Positions 39,801 through 54,100 of a stretch of 64,000 nt of DNA are shown one piece after another. The notes under the pieces are model-generated. The model made no database searches, was not told the origin of the DNA, and saw nothing but the letters and a program-made list of their open reading frames with translations. Made by a program: the position numbers and the translations under genes. This stretch comes from Aquila chrysaetos chrysaetos (taxonomy: Eukaryota; Chordata; Aves; Accipitriformes; Accipitridae), in assembly GCF_900496995.4 (NCBI RefSeq), contig NC_044030.1, positions 1,674,001 through 1,738,000 on the forward strand, in the 5' to 3' direction. Position 1 is the first letter of the stretch, and each line of letters opens with the position of its first letter.

Positions 39801-42800
39801 GATATTTCAGCTGAATGCACCACTGCCTAGAACAAACCTTCTCAAATGAGCTCTCTATCTGTGGCCTACTAGGTTAAAAGAACAGTCACATATGTGCTGT
39901 TTTTAAAAGCAGGAAAATTCTGGGCTAATTCTTCCACAATATTTAGAGCACTACATTCATACAGCTTGTAAATAAATACTAGTTTTAAAAAATCCTTCAG
40001 TATTGAATTCTTCCCTTTTTAAAATAAACACATTGATGAACACAAAGTGAAGGGTGAATACATCACTAAAAACCACTAAATACAATGTCAGAAGCAGAGA
40101 TCATAATACTTCCATTTCTTGCTTTAATATTTATAATACTTTAGTCTTCATTTCTCACCAATAGGACATATTCTAGCAGAGAATGAAGAAGTTGCACGGG
40201 AGGTTTACAGTACTTTTGACCAGCAGCAAGTTCTGTGATTACATCAGGAAACAAATACTCTTCCACTAATCCTTCAAGTATATGCCATCTGCCTGTGGAC
40301 AGGTCAGTACACTTAACCTAGGAAAGAGATATCTTTGTAAGTAAAAGAACAGCTTAATTAAAAAAAAACCTTACAAGAACCGACAGGAAATCTTTAAGTA
40401 AAATGTTGGTAATATAGATAGTAGGTTTCAGAATGTGCTTCTCCTCTTAGAAGATCTGAATACATCTACCCTTTTAAAAAACAAATTTCTATTCACACAC
40501 TCAATAACTTGTCTATAATTTATTCCAGAAAGGTACGCAAAGGAGTGTTAATATTTCCAAAAGTGCAGAGTACAGCCCACAGTATATGGCTGGAGCAGTA
40601 AGATAATTAGTACCACTGAACAGCTAAAAAAATTAGAAAAATGTAAAATCATGAAATACATCATTTACGAGTACACATTATAAAACCATAAACCATGTAA
40701 CTGTTTTACCTCCCTAGTTCTCCTATTCCCATATAGCAAGTCAGAGAAGCAGCTAATGCTACAGATAGCACAGGTATTGATCCCAGTGGATTTCAAACCT
40801 CTGAAGATCTTCTTAATGGCACAGGGCTTCCTTCTTATTCTCTGCCATTCATGACAGGAAAACACTTAACTTTGCAAGCTTTCAGAGGACCCAGAAGGAT
40901 CTAATGGCTTTCATGAAATGCCGTACCTGCCCTGCAATTTCCCTGTTATTGCCTGTACTCCCAGCCTTCCAAACCTTTATTTCCACAGATTAATGATATG
41001 AAAGAGGAGCTATTGAAGTTCTCAGCTACGTTGCTATTTACATCTTTTCTCTAGTCCAGGTTCAAGCCAAAGCTAAGACGCAGAGACCAATTGCAACTAT
41101 ATTGCTAATTGAAGTACAGCTTCCCTCTGCCTGACAACGTCTGTTTTGAAATCCAGCTATTTTGTTTGATCACACAGCCTGAGGCTCTGGTAAATTCAAA
41201 GAAACTGGGATAGGGAGTCACAACTGAGAGCAGCAGAGTCAGGAAGATCACTGACTGGACTGCTACGAATTAAACAGTTACATAAATTTATTGTTGCTTT
41301 AGTCCCTGAAAACCCCTTGTAGACTTCATGATCTCTGCCAAAAAACTTGGCTCCTAACGTACATTAGCTAAAGCTACTCAAGATATCCTACCAATTGTTT
41401 TAAAATTAGTTTAAAATTTAACACAGACTTCGAGTTCAATTGTGGTCTTGAGGTCTACGAAGTACACTGCTATTGGCAAGATAGTTTCCAAAGATGTGTC
41501 AGTAATAAAAGAAAAACATTAGGAGCTCAGGTCAAACCTGAAAAGACTCTGAAAGAAATTATAATCATAATTAAATCACAGCTAAAGTCTCAGTCAATGA
41601 GCTCCACCTTAGCATTAGATATTTAGTTTCTTTGCAAATGTTTCATTTCTCAGATTCCTAATGTATTCCGTTGTTACATTAACAATAAAGCAAGCTGCTC
41701 ATCTAGACAATTTTCTTTTAATCAAGTCTTTGTGCATCTGGCATTTGCAACTCACATTTATTTCAATTTTCTCATTCATATATGCACTATTAAAATCTTC
41801 GCATTATTTCTTTTGGAAATAATGGTTGCATTCATACTTTTGTAATGTTAATTATATGCAAACAGCACATCTAAAGAGCAATCATAAACTGTTTAATGGC
41901 AGTCAAAGAACAACTTCTCTGTTGCCTGGATTTAAGATGTGTGAAGATGACTCAGTATATTGTGCATGTACAAGCATGTTTCTACTGGTGATCGTACCAG
42001 CATCCGTCTTTTTATATTGTGATTGCAACTTGTATCTCTTGAAAATTCTGGTACTAGAAGAAACGGGAACGTTGATGCATTATTCGGAAAGTACGCTGAA
42101 ACAAAGCTGTTTTGGGAGAGCATAAGGCCTTTTGCATTACGTTCAAGATAAGGAGGAACTGGAGAACCAGTTTTCAGCTTATTTGTAAGGGGTAAGGAAG
42201 GATGATAGAAAACTGAGGTAATGAACTTTTTCAATATCAGGAGACACCTATTGTAGGGCCTTAATATTCAGTAAACTGTACATAACTGCATTGGCTCGCA
42301 TTCTGATGAAGAACTAGCAGTCTCTTGTGACGCATTGCTGGTACAACCATTAAAACTTTGAGCAGAAACAAATGAAAAATGAAGGTCCACAGACAGTAAG
42401 TTCTGTTTATATAGCATAATGTGGAAGAGAAGCTGACAAAAGAGAAATAAATATTTTAGGGAAGATGCTAGATAGTTGAGTTAAGCCTTCCTAGGAGATG
42501 CAAAGAGAGATGACTGAATATAGTATGTAGTTCTAATCTGTTAATTTAGTTTGTAGGTTTTATTTTACTTCACTAGTATTATTGGAAATGTTTATTAGAC
42601 GTGTTTTTAAAAGCCATAAATATACTGCCTATAAAAGTCCCATATCAGATGCAAAGGCTAGCAATGGATATTTCACAAAGCAACAAAAGACAGCAGCAGG
42701 GCATGCATAAGGAAAGTATTAGAATTCGGCTTAAAATTTCCTAACAAAAAATTGTATTAAGAGTACAGAATAACAATTTCAGCTTACAAGTGTTAAGAAA

Positions 42801-45800
42801 GCTAAAGTTTTTTTTCAAACAAATTAAATAAACTAAGCATCAACATTAAATTTCAATGCAAATATCTTCAGTAACAAAAATGCACACAGCATTTTGCCCA
42901 TTAATGGTAGTGTTGGACGATGACAAAGGCGTTTTAGTGCTCATGTTTTAAATATATTTTTCTCCTCCCTTCCTTACTCTGTCAGTAGAAAGCAATCAGA
43001 TAAAAAGAAATTTCTGTGAAGCCTGAGAGCTCATTTTGTCAGACTGGAACCTCATTTATGTATCAAGTAACTATTTATGTAGTAAGGCTCATGAAGATAC
43101 CAAATCTTTACCTACCAAGAAATACAGGAAGCTAATAGATCATAGAATTATAGAATGGTTTGGGTTGGAAGGGACCTTAAAGATCATCTAGTTCCAGCCC
43201 CCCTGCCATGGGCAGGGACACCTTCCACTAGACCAGGTTGCTCAAAGCCCCATCCAACCTGGCCTTGATATTCTTTAAGTGTTTCCCATTTTAACGTTTA
43301 AGTAACACAAATTACCATATAAAGTATAGTAGCTTACAGCTACTATGTATAATGCTTTTTAAGTCCTAAGAGGTAATGCTTCAACATTATTTAAAGATTT
43401 ATTCTTAGTAGTATAGATAGAAAAGGGAAAATTTTGAAAATATTTGTTTACTTAAGATGTAACAACGACTTAATAAAACCTGTTGCTGACCTGTACCTGA
43501 TTTATGGCATACATTTGGCTTAATGGGAAGAAAAATGAGATATTAACTAAATAGTACAAAAAAAGAAATTAAGTCAAAGTCATTATGAAAACAGGACTGG
43601 AAAAGATAACGTATTCTACTTGCAATCTGTGCTTCAGTAGACTCTGAAACCCGCATGATGATGTTTAAGGCTTATGGTATAAGAACAACTACTGTTTCCT
43701 CCTACAGTGAGACAACTTTTAGCTGAAGTCTGTCCCTACTAGCAGAAACAGGTAAGCACTACAAAAAGTTTCTGTTTATCGCTACTGCATAAATACAGTG
43801 CTTGAATAATTTAAGATGCTCTGAATCACGTTAGGACATCTTTGCTTCTTTTCTTTTAACATTAACTGGTAAAGTTCTCTTAACCAGCAAGATTACAGAG
43901 TTTCTTTGTAATAAAGGGGACAGTACTGAAAGTGTTTTAAGAATGAACAACATTCAACAATATTCCAACAATGCTCTATAACTCTCAATAATTTTATTAG
44001 TTTTGGATAAGAAATATTTTAAAATGTTTCTTCTATAACTAATTTCACTATGAAAGTAAGTTTGCCTAACTTTGTAATAAAATTCCATATATGCAACATG
44101 CCCTCTCTGTGAGAATCCTTACCTCCAGACTGCATTTATTCAGCTGGTCTTTTTGAGCAAACCTGTGCTTAACAGCCTGTAAAACAGGAGAAAGTCAACC
44201 TGCACACTGGATACCGATAAACATATTCAATAAATACTGTATAAACCCCCCCCAAATGGCAACTTTGGTTAAACACTGTTCAAGCAAAACATTCAACAGA
44301 GCAATCTATTTATATTTTTTAGCATTTGGATGGCAAAATTGTGAAACAGAGGATTAGTGACGTAAAAAGAAAATAATATGTGCAATTTTTCTCCCCATTT
44401 TTCCTATTATTCTCTGCTGCTTCTTTATGTGGTTGCTATGTAAGGCAGTTTTACTAGATTTGGTCCACTTAACCACATCGAAAAATATTAAGTGTTTTCA
44501 GTTTTTCTATGGCAAAATGGAAACTTTGGATTCCTCTTGCAAGTCACCTATAATGTGAAGATATGGCAGTCAGTGCAAAAATGTATTACTATTATTGCTA
44601 TCTTTAGTTATGACCTGGTGTTACCATCTTACTAATACATGTCTTATGGTTTCACCCGGGATAGAGTTATTTTTCTTCCTAGTAGCTGGCATAATGCTAT
44701 GTTCTGGATTTAGGATGAGAAGAATGTTGATAACACACTGATGTTTTCAGTTGTTGCTAAGTAGTGTTTAGACTAAGTCAAGGAATTTTCAGCTTCTCAT
44801 GTGCAGCTAGAAAGAAGGCTGGAGGGGCACAAGAAGTTGGGAGGGCACACAGCCAGGGCAGCTGAGCGAAGCTGGCCAAAGGGGTATTCCAGACCATGTG
44901 ACATCATGCCCAGTACATAAACTGGGGGAGTTGGCCTGCGGGGTGGAGATTGCCACTTGGGAACTGACTGGGCATTGGTCAGCAAATGGTGAGCAACTGC
45001 ATTGTGCATCACCTGTTCTGTATATTCTAATTCTTCTATTATATTATTATTATCTTCCTTTTCTGTCCTTTCAAACCATCTCACCTCTTAACACAAGTTT
45101 TCTTTTTTTTCCGATTCTCTCCCCCATGGGAGCGACCAAGCAGCTGCATGGTGCTTAGTTAGTGGCTGGGGTTAAGCCACGACAACACGTTACCAAAAAG
45201 GTCTTTTAGGAGAGATTGTCTTTAGGATTACGATTACTCCATCTGCACGTAACTACATAATAGTTTAAAGGAAAGACAATCTGCTAAGAAGTGCACTTGT
45301 GTGTAGTATACATGAAAAGTCATCAACACATTTATTTTTTAAAGGTCTGGAAGATATAGCAAATGTCACTGATAAAAGACGTAGCATTTGAAGCTGTATA
45401 GATTTAAGCAGCATGAGCCTTCCATTTGTTAATCTTGTGTTTAACCACTGTGTACATTGAGGACTTTAAAACTCTAATTCTTTTGCTACTAAGAACTTAC
45501 ATTAATATACATAGAGGACCTGATTTTGCATTTACAAAATCATACAGTGCTTCATGTAAGCAAGCTCCTACAAAAACACTTACACGCTACCATCTGCACC
45601 ACTGTAACTTACAGAGATAATATATCCTAACTCAAAGTAATTGTTTTTTACAATTTTTACAATTTACATTACTAATGTAGCACATTTATCAGGATTAGAT
45701 ATGTGACAACATTAAAACAAAGGAGTGCATTTAGCTCTATTTTTTACTTGTAATAAAAAACATTCATATGAGTCAACAAAATACTTGCTCTGAGATATGG

Positions 45801-48800
45801 TTAGTTTTAAAACTGTGTTAGTGTAATTCAGCTAGGTAACAGCAAAGTCACAGAAAGACTGTAATCCAAAGACATTTTGTTCAACAATATTAGCTACTAA
45901 TCTTATATATTATGCCAAGAATTCAAGTAGCCCACCATGTCTTCCACACACCCATGCCTACCAATTACCACTACTAAATTATATTTTAACTAATGGTAGA
46001 TGCAGTAAATATGTGATTACTAAACACTGCAGGTTAAAAGGCATTATTACCATTTCAAAAGATGTTAAAATATCTACTTTACTAGCTCAGTACGGTAATG
46101 AAAGATGAATTTAATAATATACAATTTACATTTTATGCTAAGAAAGCATTAACTGATTATTACTTACCGCAGCAAAATACATATGTTTTATAACAGCATT
46201 TTTCATTTCAGCAAGTTGCATGTTAGATACGTTTTGGTCTGTTTCTTGTGCAGCCAGGAAATGGTTCATTTGGATATCCTCAGTATTTTGTATTTCATTC
46301 TGTGCAGAGCAAAAAAATACTTTTTTTAGTTTCAAAGCTAGTGCTCTAAACCAGCTTTTATGTGCCAAGTCTGTCTATATATTCTACTGCAAACCCTTGT
46401 GTGCATATGCATGCTTATGTACTTGTTCAAGGGTCTACATTACATGCCAGATAAACAGCTGGTGGTTTGGAAACAAACCACCGATCTTGTAGGAAGCTAT
46501 AGCATAGGAATTATCAATGTAGACTCCCCCATAATTATTTTTCCTAACTGACTAACTCTGACCCAATCCCTGTGGCTGAAACAAGAGCTGTGTTTCCATA
46601 ATGGATTCTTTCTTTGGACTTTTCAAAAACTAAAAACAAAGCCCATACCTTTTCAATTAGTCAAAAATGTAGTCTTTTCAGTTCTTGCCTATAAGCCTGA
46701 ACTAAACCGGTAATTTAAAATTTAAAAGTTCTTTTTTTTTAAAAGACTTTATTCTCTAAGTCCACCTATTGTTTCCAGCTATTTCTTCAGCACAGGGAAT
46801 GAGGAAGTATTTCTTAACCTGGTTTCCAACTCCTTCTGAAAAGACTCTCAGAGAAGCCAAAAGTTAATTTTTGTTAGTAAAAAATAACCACAAAAAATAT
46901 TTAGAGGTTATTTCAGGATATGAGAACAATACATTTCAGTAAGAGTTTCAATGTATGCTTTTCATCAAAGATACACGTAGATACAGGTGAACTGTTCCCC
47001 TTGGTCACAGTACTGATGGCCATTTTTTATTGGGAGGTGTGAAGGGCTTGGGGTAGCTTGCCTTCTAATTCAAAAACCTAAATCTCATGAATGAATCAAG
47101 AATGGGAAATGTGGGAAATAACAGTAGGCAAAAAACCACAGTAGTGCATGTAATGACAAGATGCAAGCCATGAACAGTTTATACATTTAAGTTTTCAAGA
47201 TAAAGTTTCAAACACCACACATTTCACCCTGTTTTCAGATTTTCCCTTAAATGTATAATTCAAACCAAAAGTATTTGGCATATGCATAGCTGTATTTCTA
47301 AACAAATACCCAGTTTGTTGCACATTACAGAAGAGAGTTTAGTATTTTTGGTAACTTGAAAAGAGCTCTAAATAGCTTTAGACAAGTCAGGGATAACTGA
47401 ACTCTGATGCATTAACTAGTCTTTACTTCTTGTGGCACTTTCTGCACATTATTTTCAACACGCTTATAAAAATACTTACATTCAAACAATTTATAGTACC
47501 ATCTTGGCAAAATTTTATGAATTCCAGCACGTATCCAACAAAGCATTTAAGGTCTCTGTTTAAGTATGAGACTAGCTCCCTAAAATCATGCATGAGTTTT
47601 AATATCTTGAACCAATAAATCTGACACCTTGTAGGATCAAATCATTAATGACAACCCCTCAGAGTATTTTAACACTAGAGTTATGAGGTTGAGATTATAA
47701 GAACAGATTCTGAAATATAAAGATGAAGCAAAGAATTGGTTCAAAAAAAATCACAGCAAGAATAGTCTGAACATCAGGCAGTTCCACTGGGAAAAAGAAT
47801 ATAAAACTGTTTTGCTGAATTCAGCATCTGGACATATATGTGGGTGTTTAGGGGAGGAAGGGAGGTATTTATTTTTGCTAGAAATAGCAAATAACAGGAC
47901 TACAAATTTACAAAGTTGGAATGTTCTAATGAATTATGTGCCAAGTACTTCTGGGAGGGAGAGAAAACAGCGTGTCCGTAACATTATTTGATAAAGCCTA
48001 ATACATTTGGACAAGTGCTGCGATTTGATTGCCTATGTTTTATTCTTTTCCTTTTAAGAGACTAGGAGTCTTGGCAGTTTTCTGAGTTCTTTAGATGCAT
48101 TTAAATAGAAAGCTAATGCTCTCTTGGCCTCTGAAGTGAGTTACTTTAATGAAATCTAAGAAAAAAAAGATACATGCAAGTTAATGGACTGGTTAAGATG
48201 GAAACCCGTTATCACACCTGGGAGGAATCCAGGGTGCATAGCAAGAAACACTTTATTCTCATAGTGATCAATAAAAGGTGAGGTAGCCATAAAAACTTGA
48301 CACTCATTCCTCTATTAAATGTAAATGTCTATCTTAGCTGAAAGGTGTAATAGAGAACAGTTTCCGTGAACAAGTTTCATTAAGAGAGTAAGCACTAGAC
48401 TGAGATCCCACGTTGATGTGTTTTATTCATGGTATAAACATTAAGACCTTTCAGGCCTCTTCTCACCCTTTTGTAACATCTTTACTGCTCATTAGAACAG
48501 GCAGAGCAAAGTATATGCTTTGATTTTGTCCTGGTTTTTGCTGGGACAAATAGGTTAATTTTCTTCCCAGTAGTTAGTATGGGGCTATGTTTTGGATTTG
48601 TGCTGGAAACAGTGTTGATGACACAGGGATGTGTTAGTTATTGCTGAGCAGTGCTTGCACAGAGCCAAGGCCTCTTCTGCTTCTCCCCCCACCCCACGAG
48701 CGAGCAGGCTGGGGGGGCACAAGGAGTTGGGAGGGGACACAGCCGGGACAGCTGACCCCAACTGACCAAAGGGATATTCCAGACCATAGGACGTCACGCT

Positions 48801-51116
48801 CAGCAAATAAATCAGGGGAAAGAAGGAAGGGGGAACATTCGGAGCTATGGTGTTTGTCTTCCCAAGTCACGGTTAGGCGTGATGGAGCCCTGTTTTTCTG
48901 GAGATGGCTGAACACCTGCCTGCCCGTGGGAAGTGCTGAGTGAATTCCTTGTTTTGCTTTGCTTGCGTGTCCAACTTTTGTTTTCCCTATTAAACTGTCT
49001 TTATCTCAACCCATGAGTTTTCTCACTGTTACTACCCTTCCAATTCTCTCCCCACTCCCACCACAGGGGAGTGAGTGAGCGGCTGTGTGGGGCTTAGTTG
49101 CTAGCTGTGGTTAAACCACGACAGATCTGAAGAATCCAAAGGATTTTCAAATGAAGTAGGTTGTTCCTCATAACAAAACACAGTTTTAGCTCCTACTTGC
49201 TTGCAAAGGTAGTATTTTCAATTAGCAGTTGACTAAAATTGTGCCACAGTCTGAGGAGTTAGCAGACTAAAAGAATCTCCTGAGGCTCTCGAGTAGTTCC
49301 CAGGTCAAAATCCTAAGAAGTTCTGAACAGTGCATCTGGTAAGCAAACCACTATAAATCATGAGGCATCTCTCCCTCTCTCAAGGGAAATGGTAAGAAAA
49401 AATTCTAGTTCTAGTGAATTCTGCACATACAAGAAAATTCACTGAACAATGGAACGTCCCCTCACAGTTCAGATGGAAAGCTGGAAGAGAAACAAGCTGC
49501 TTTTCTTGCTCTGCCTTATCTTTTGCATCACTGTAAATTTAACTCCTGATCCAATTTTGGAGCTTAATGGTAGACCCAACACTCTGAACCATTTGATACT
49601 GCACTGCTGGATGCTTCATCTGGCTTAGCCATTCCAACAAAAAACTCCATCTTTCTGGAATGATGATTTTTAGTGTAGCTTCTCTCTTCAAATAAGGTCC
49701 ATCCAGGTCCTCAAGTCTTAGTGGATCTCATGATGTACTTTCTCGTGTTCTAGTTTAGTTAACAGAAGAAAGCTTTTACAGGGACTTTGGAGAATCCTCT
49801 TCTACCAACCAAGAAATAGAGAGCTTGCCTTCTCAAGAATTTACCACTTTGGACTAGTAAAAGAGAAACAAGTTTTGTCATGAATGGCAACAGGTTTTCT
49901 AACATGGGAAGACACAAAGTTGCATCTAGTCTTTGCACATGTGAGCATCATGTGATTTGAGTTGTAAGGACTCATTAACTTTTCCGGAATGCCGACAATT
50001 ACGTCCCTTCTGACTCCATGGATCAGAGTTCTGCAAATGGAGAAGCATTACAGTATATAAACTGTTGGTATATGAGACATTCTTAACAAGTCCTCTTGGC
50101 ATGCTGATATATTCTCATAGAGTTGCTGGTTGCTTATAGAAACTTTTCGTTTAATTTTGTCTACAAGTATGGAATGATTTTTCTACAGTAATGGAGAGTT
50201 AAAGGTATGCTCAGATAGCAGTTCATACAACTATTTTAGGAAATTACAATTCTTGCAGCGTCAAGCTCAGTGCCTTGACTGAAAAGGGAATATAGGTGAC
50301 AAGCTTACATTAGATTCCTAGCAGAGAAATAGTCTAGGTGAATTTTCCCTGCCTAGTACACTCTTCCCTTACAAAACTCACATTGCAACCACCCGTTCTT
50401 CCCAGCCATGAAGGATGGCTAGCAAACTGGATTTGGAGTTAAGAATCTGAATTTTAACAAAATAAGCTACAGACTTTTACCGCAGTCTACCTATAGCGTT
50501 ATGAAAAAAAAAAAAAAAGATAGAATAATTCAGTTAACTTCTTTTGTCAACTGACTTCACATTACACTGATCTTGAAGCATGAAGGTAACATTGTAATAC
50601 TGCCAAACCCAGTAAAATATATATATATATATTCACATATGCAGGTAGACAGATAGATACGATACCTACACACATTTGAAACCCTTATCAAAATAAAGAT
50701 AATATAAATGAAAAATAATTAATTTTTTTCTTGGTATTTTGTGAATAACTGTTTAGTTGATGGTCAACTATGCTGGAGCTTCCTCCTGCAGTCTAATTTT
50801 TCCAGTAATACTAGCACAAAGCAGGAGCCAAGGAAGAACATGAAAAGGAAGAATAAATAATGTATGCTCCCTTGGTGTTGTTTCTTCTGATCTGGAACAA
50901 AACACTGCTTTTGGAAAGACAATTTTTGTATTACAGAATCACAGAATGACTGAAGTTGGAAGGGATGTCTGGAGATCATCACCAAATCCCCAGCCCAAGA
51001 AGGGCCACCTAGAGCCAGTTGCTCAGGACCATGCCTGGACAGCTTTTGAATATTGCCAAGGATGGAGACTCTACAGCCTCTTTGGGCAACCTGTTCCATT
51101 GCCCCATCACTCTCAC

Positions 51117-51147
<31 letters not shown>

Positions 51148-54100
51148 GAAAACTGCTTCCTGACTTTCAGACAGAACCTCCTGTGCTTCAGTTTGTGCCC
51201 ACTGCCTCTTGTCCTGTCACAGGGCACCACTAACAACAGCCTGGCTCTGTCTTCTTTGTACCCTCCCTTCAGGTATTTATATACATTCATGAGCCTTCTC
51301 TTCTCTTGGATAAACAGTCCTAGAATGAGAAAGTTGTGTTACCTTTAATCAAATTACAAAACATATTCCCCTCTATTATTAATGTCACATTATTTACAGT
51401 AATAAGTAAACCTGACATAAATAGCTAACAATGACAATGAAAAACTAATTTTAGATATGTTTTTTAATTTACTTACCTCAAAAAGGTAATCTCCTATATA
51501 TTGCAAAGGGTAGTACGGAGCTTCAGAGAGACATTTTTTGTTTTGCATAGGAAAAATGTTATTATTGATGAATATGTGAGTTATATTGCACTCTTCATTT
51601 TGAGATGAACATATGGTCGCCTTTCCAGCTTGAAGCACTCTAAATAAACATATTTGGAAAGATGTATTTACTGCATTACGTTAATACTGCCTAAAGCTAC
51701 ATTATAATTCACAAACTAGAAGCATGCAAGTGCAAGAGAATAAGGGTTCTAGATGTATGGCACTGCCGAACCTCATTAGGAGGATAAAAAGGGCTCTTAA
51801 TAGCCTTCAGAAAAGCAAAGAACGCACTTAACACAACATGCTTCTCTTCACAATTTAACACTATTAAATAAAATCAATGTACACCTCCTACATATCTGAT
51901 AGAAAGCTTTATCCGTGCATTTTTTCAAAGATCAAATTTGGTGACAGCAGCTGTAATTTATTGCATTATACCCCCCACAATGATGATGGTCTTTCAATTA
52001 AGTTTTGCAGTAAATTAAGTGGTTTACCAAAAATGGAACACTGCTTTTCTGAACTGTAACATGGTATTTTCATAATGCAAATACACTTTTTTACTTCATT
52101 TTGGAGTTAGTTACAGCATTTGGTGCTGTCCAATGTCATACACAGAAAGCAGATTTCTCTTTGGGACACCATTACATGTAAGAATTTCCCCAAGAGCAAC
52201 TTCCAGAGTGGTACTGCTGCAACTATTCTTATCTTTTAGAAAAGATGCCAGACAAAAAGATGGTGGAAGAAATAACATCTGCTGACATGCTGGATATATG
52301 TTTTACTTTTCATGATCCAGTTACGTAAAAAGAAAATGGTGCTGGTCTCATACACTTACCCATCCAACTAAAGGCAGGAAAAGCACATAAGGGGGAAAAA
52401 AGGCACAGCATTGTAAATATTAGAGAAAAAGAAATCTTTCCCCAAAGCAATAGTGGCCTTTATGACTGAAAAAAGTACTTGCTGGAGACAAAAAAATATC
52501 TACCTTTCACAGTGTTTTCTGACTGAGTAAAAGGGTACCCATATTGGTGTAAGGGAAACAGTCAGGAAAAGGAGATTCCTTCCACAAAATTGCCTGTTCA
52601 CCTGTCTTGCTGATGTAGCTCCTGTTAAAGGTTATTTCCATTGCAAACAGAGAGCTGTGCAAGACAGCATTTCAATAGTGTTATCATGAAGATCCGCATA
52701 AGCAGTTTTTACAGAAAAAGAAACAGCATTTTTCACAAGCATAGCAGGATAAGTGCATCTTTCTACAAGACAGCACATAGTAACCTCTTCCGCTCAGCCA
52801 AGAAAATAGCATACTTAGAATACCTTCAGCTGGCAAAATCAGAACATAGTAACTTCAGCTATACCTCACTTCATGAACTGCAGACAGGCATTCTGCAATG
52901 CAGCATGCAACCCTGTACCATCATCAACCAGACAAACTGCACTTCCCTTCTTGCCTGGGCATCTGTGGCATGCCCAGACCTGAGCACTCCTAACTAACTG
53001 GGATTTCAACAGAGGAGGAGAGGAGGACAGTATCTGCTCCTGCAATGAATGTAAAGCTCTAAAACAGTGTCAGGGGATGCCTGCTTTTCCTGCACCGGAA
53101 GCAAATATTACTTAACACGCTCTGTTTGTGATTCACTGTAGTATTTAAACCACGGAATCAAAATATGTAGGAAGAATATGGAGGGGAAAAAAAAAAAAAA
53201 GTAGTCCCAGAATTCTTGCACTTCAGTTGCTTTCCTTTTCTCTGCTTTTCCTTTATACTTTTGTCCTTTCCCTTCTGAACTATCTGTATTTACATTATAT
53301 CAGAAACATCTCTTACAGTACAAATTAGGTCTTCAGAACTACAAGAAGCTGTTGCATAGATGCAACACAAAAAACGATCAGGTCAGTCACAGCGTGGTGG
53401 ACCACCCAAGTGAAATAATGTATCTTGTTCCAGCTACTATTTGCATTTAACATCCACACAAAATAAATGATTTCTCATAAAAAACGTAAGCCTATGTATC
53501 TTGTCTCATAAAGTAAGTTCCTGTAAGCAGTTTACTGAAGATGCAAGCATATGCGGATGCGTGTTATTTTTGACACTATACTAAAAGAAAGCAAGAAAAG
53601 CAGTGATGTTAAAGATTTAAAGTAATTTCATTATAAAAAGTATGGAAGTATGTTAATGAAAACCGTTCAGAATTTGAAGAGCTGGAGGTCGTTATGGACC
53701 AAATTAACTGGGATGGAAGAACAAAAATGTGTTCAACCATACAATTAAGTGTTCCACCGTTCATTATTTAAGCTTTAAGACACATCCTCCTACCTTCTAA
53801 TAGACGCCATTCTTTTATCACCTTCCTTAACAGGGAGGACAACTTTCCATCTGTGGAAGGCCCCTGGAGCACTAGAGCATGTCAGCTCTTCACGCCATCT
53901 TTTAGGTGCAGATTGCATTTGAGGTGAATAATGGGTGTCTTTTTCAATTTCATATCCCCATTCGTACGTTGTTTCATCAAGCCATCTGCCACTTTCGGCA
54001 CTATTAATTATGTACTCCTTAGTTAGTATCCACTTTCCTAAAAAGCAAATGAACTGTCAACCACAAAAGATTTTTTGTGCAGACAAATGGCAATCAACTG

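Larger units (their letters stand above)
46300..51476 (-). other. SLF1: SLF1 intron between coding exons 4 and 5
   Basis: 5.2 kb with a solo LTR (48.5-49.1 kb), an (AT)8 run near 50,617 and a CR1 copy (50.9-51.3 kb). I searched it for further copies of the SLF1 central repeat exon and found none, although short exons could be missed by eye. Confidence 0.65.

Noticed and set aside
47423-47634. Minus-strand open frame in SLF1 intron 4 that reads like protein (YWFKILKLMHDFRELVSY) and has a GTAAGT at its end; candidate extra SLF1 exon.
   Set aside because: From the available acceptors the readable frame is phase 1, whereas exons 4 and 5 need a phase 0-0 exon, and the phase-0 frames hit stop codons. 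No similarity to SLF1.
50617-50632. (AT)8 run.
   Set aside because: Ordinary short simple repeat in an AT-rich intron.
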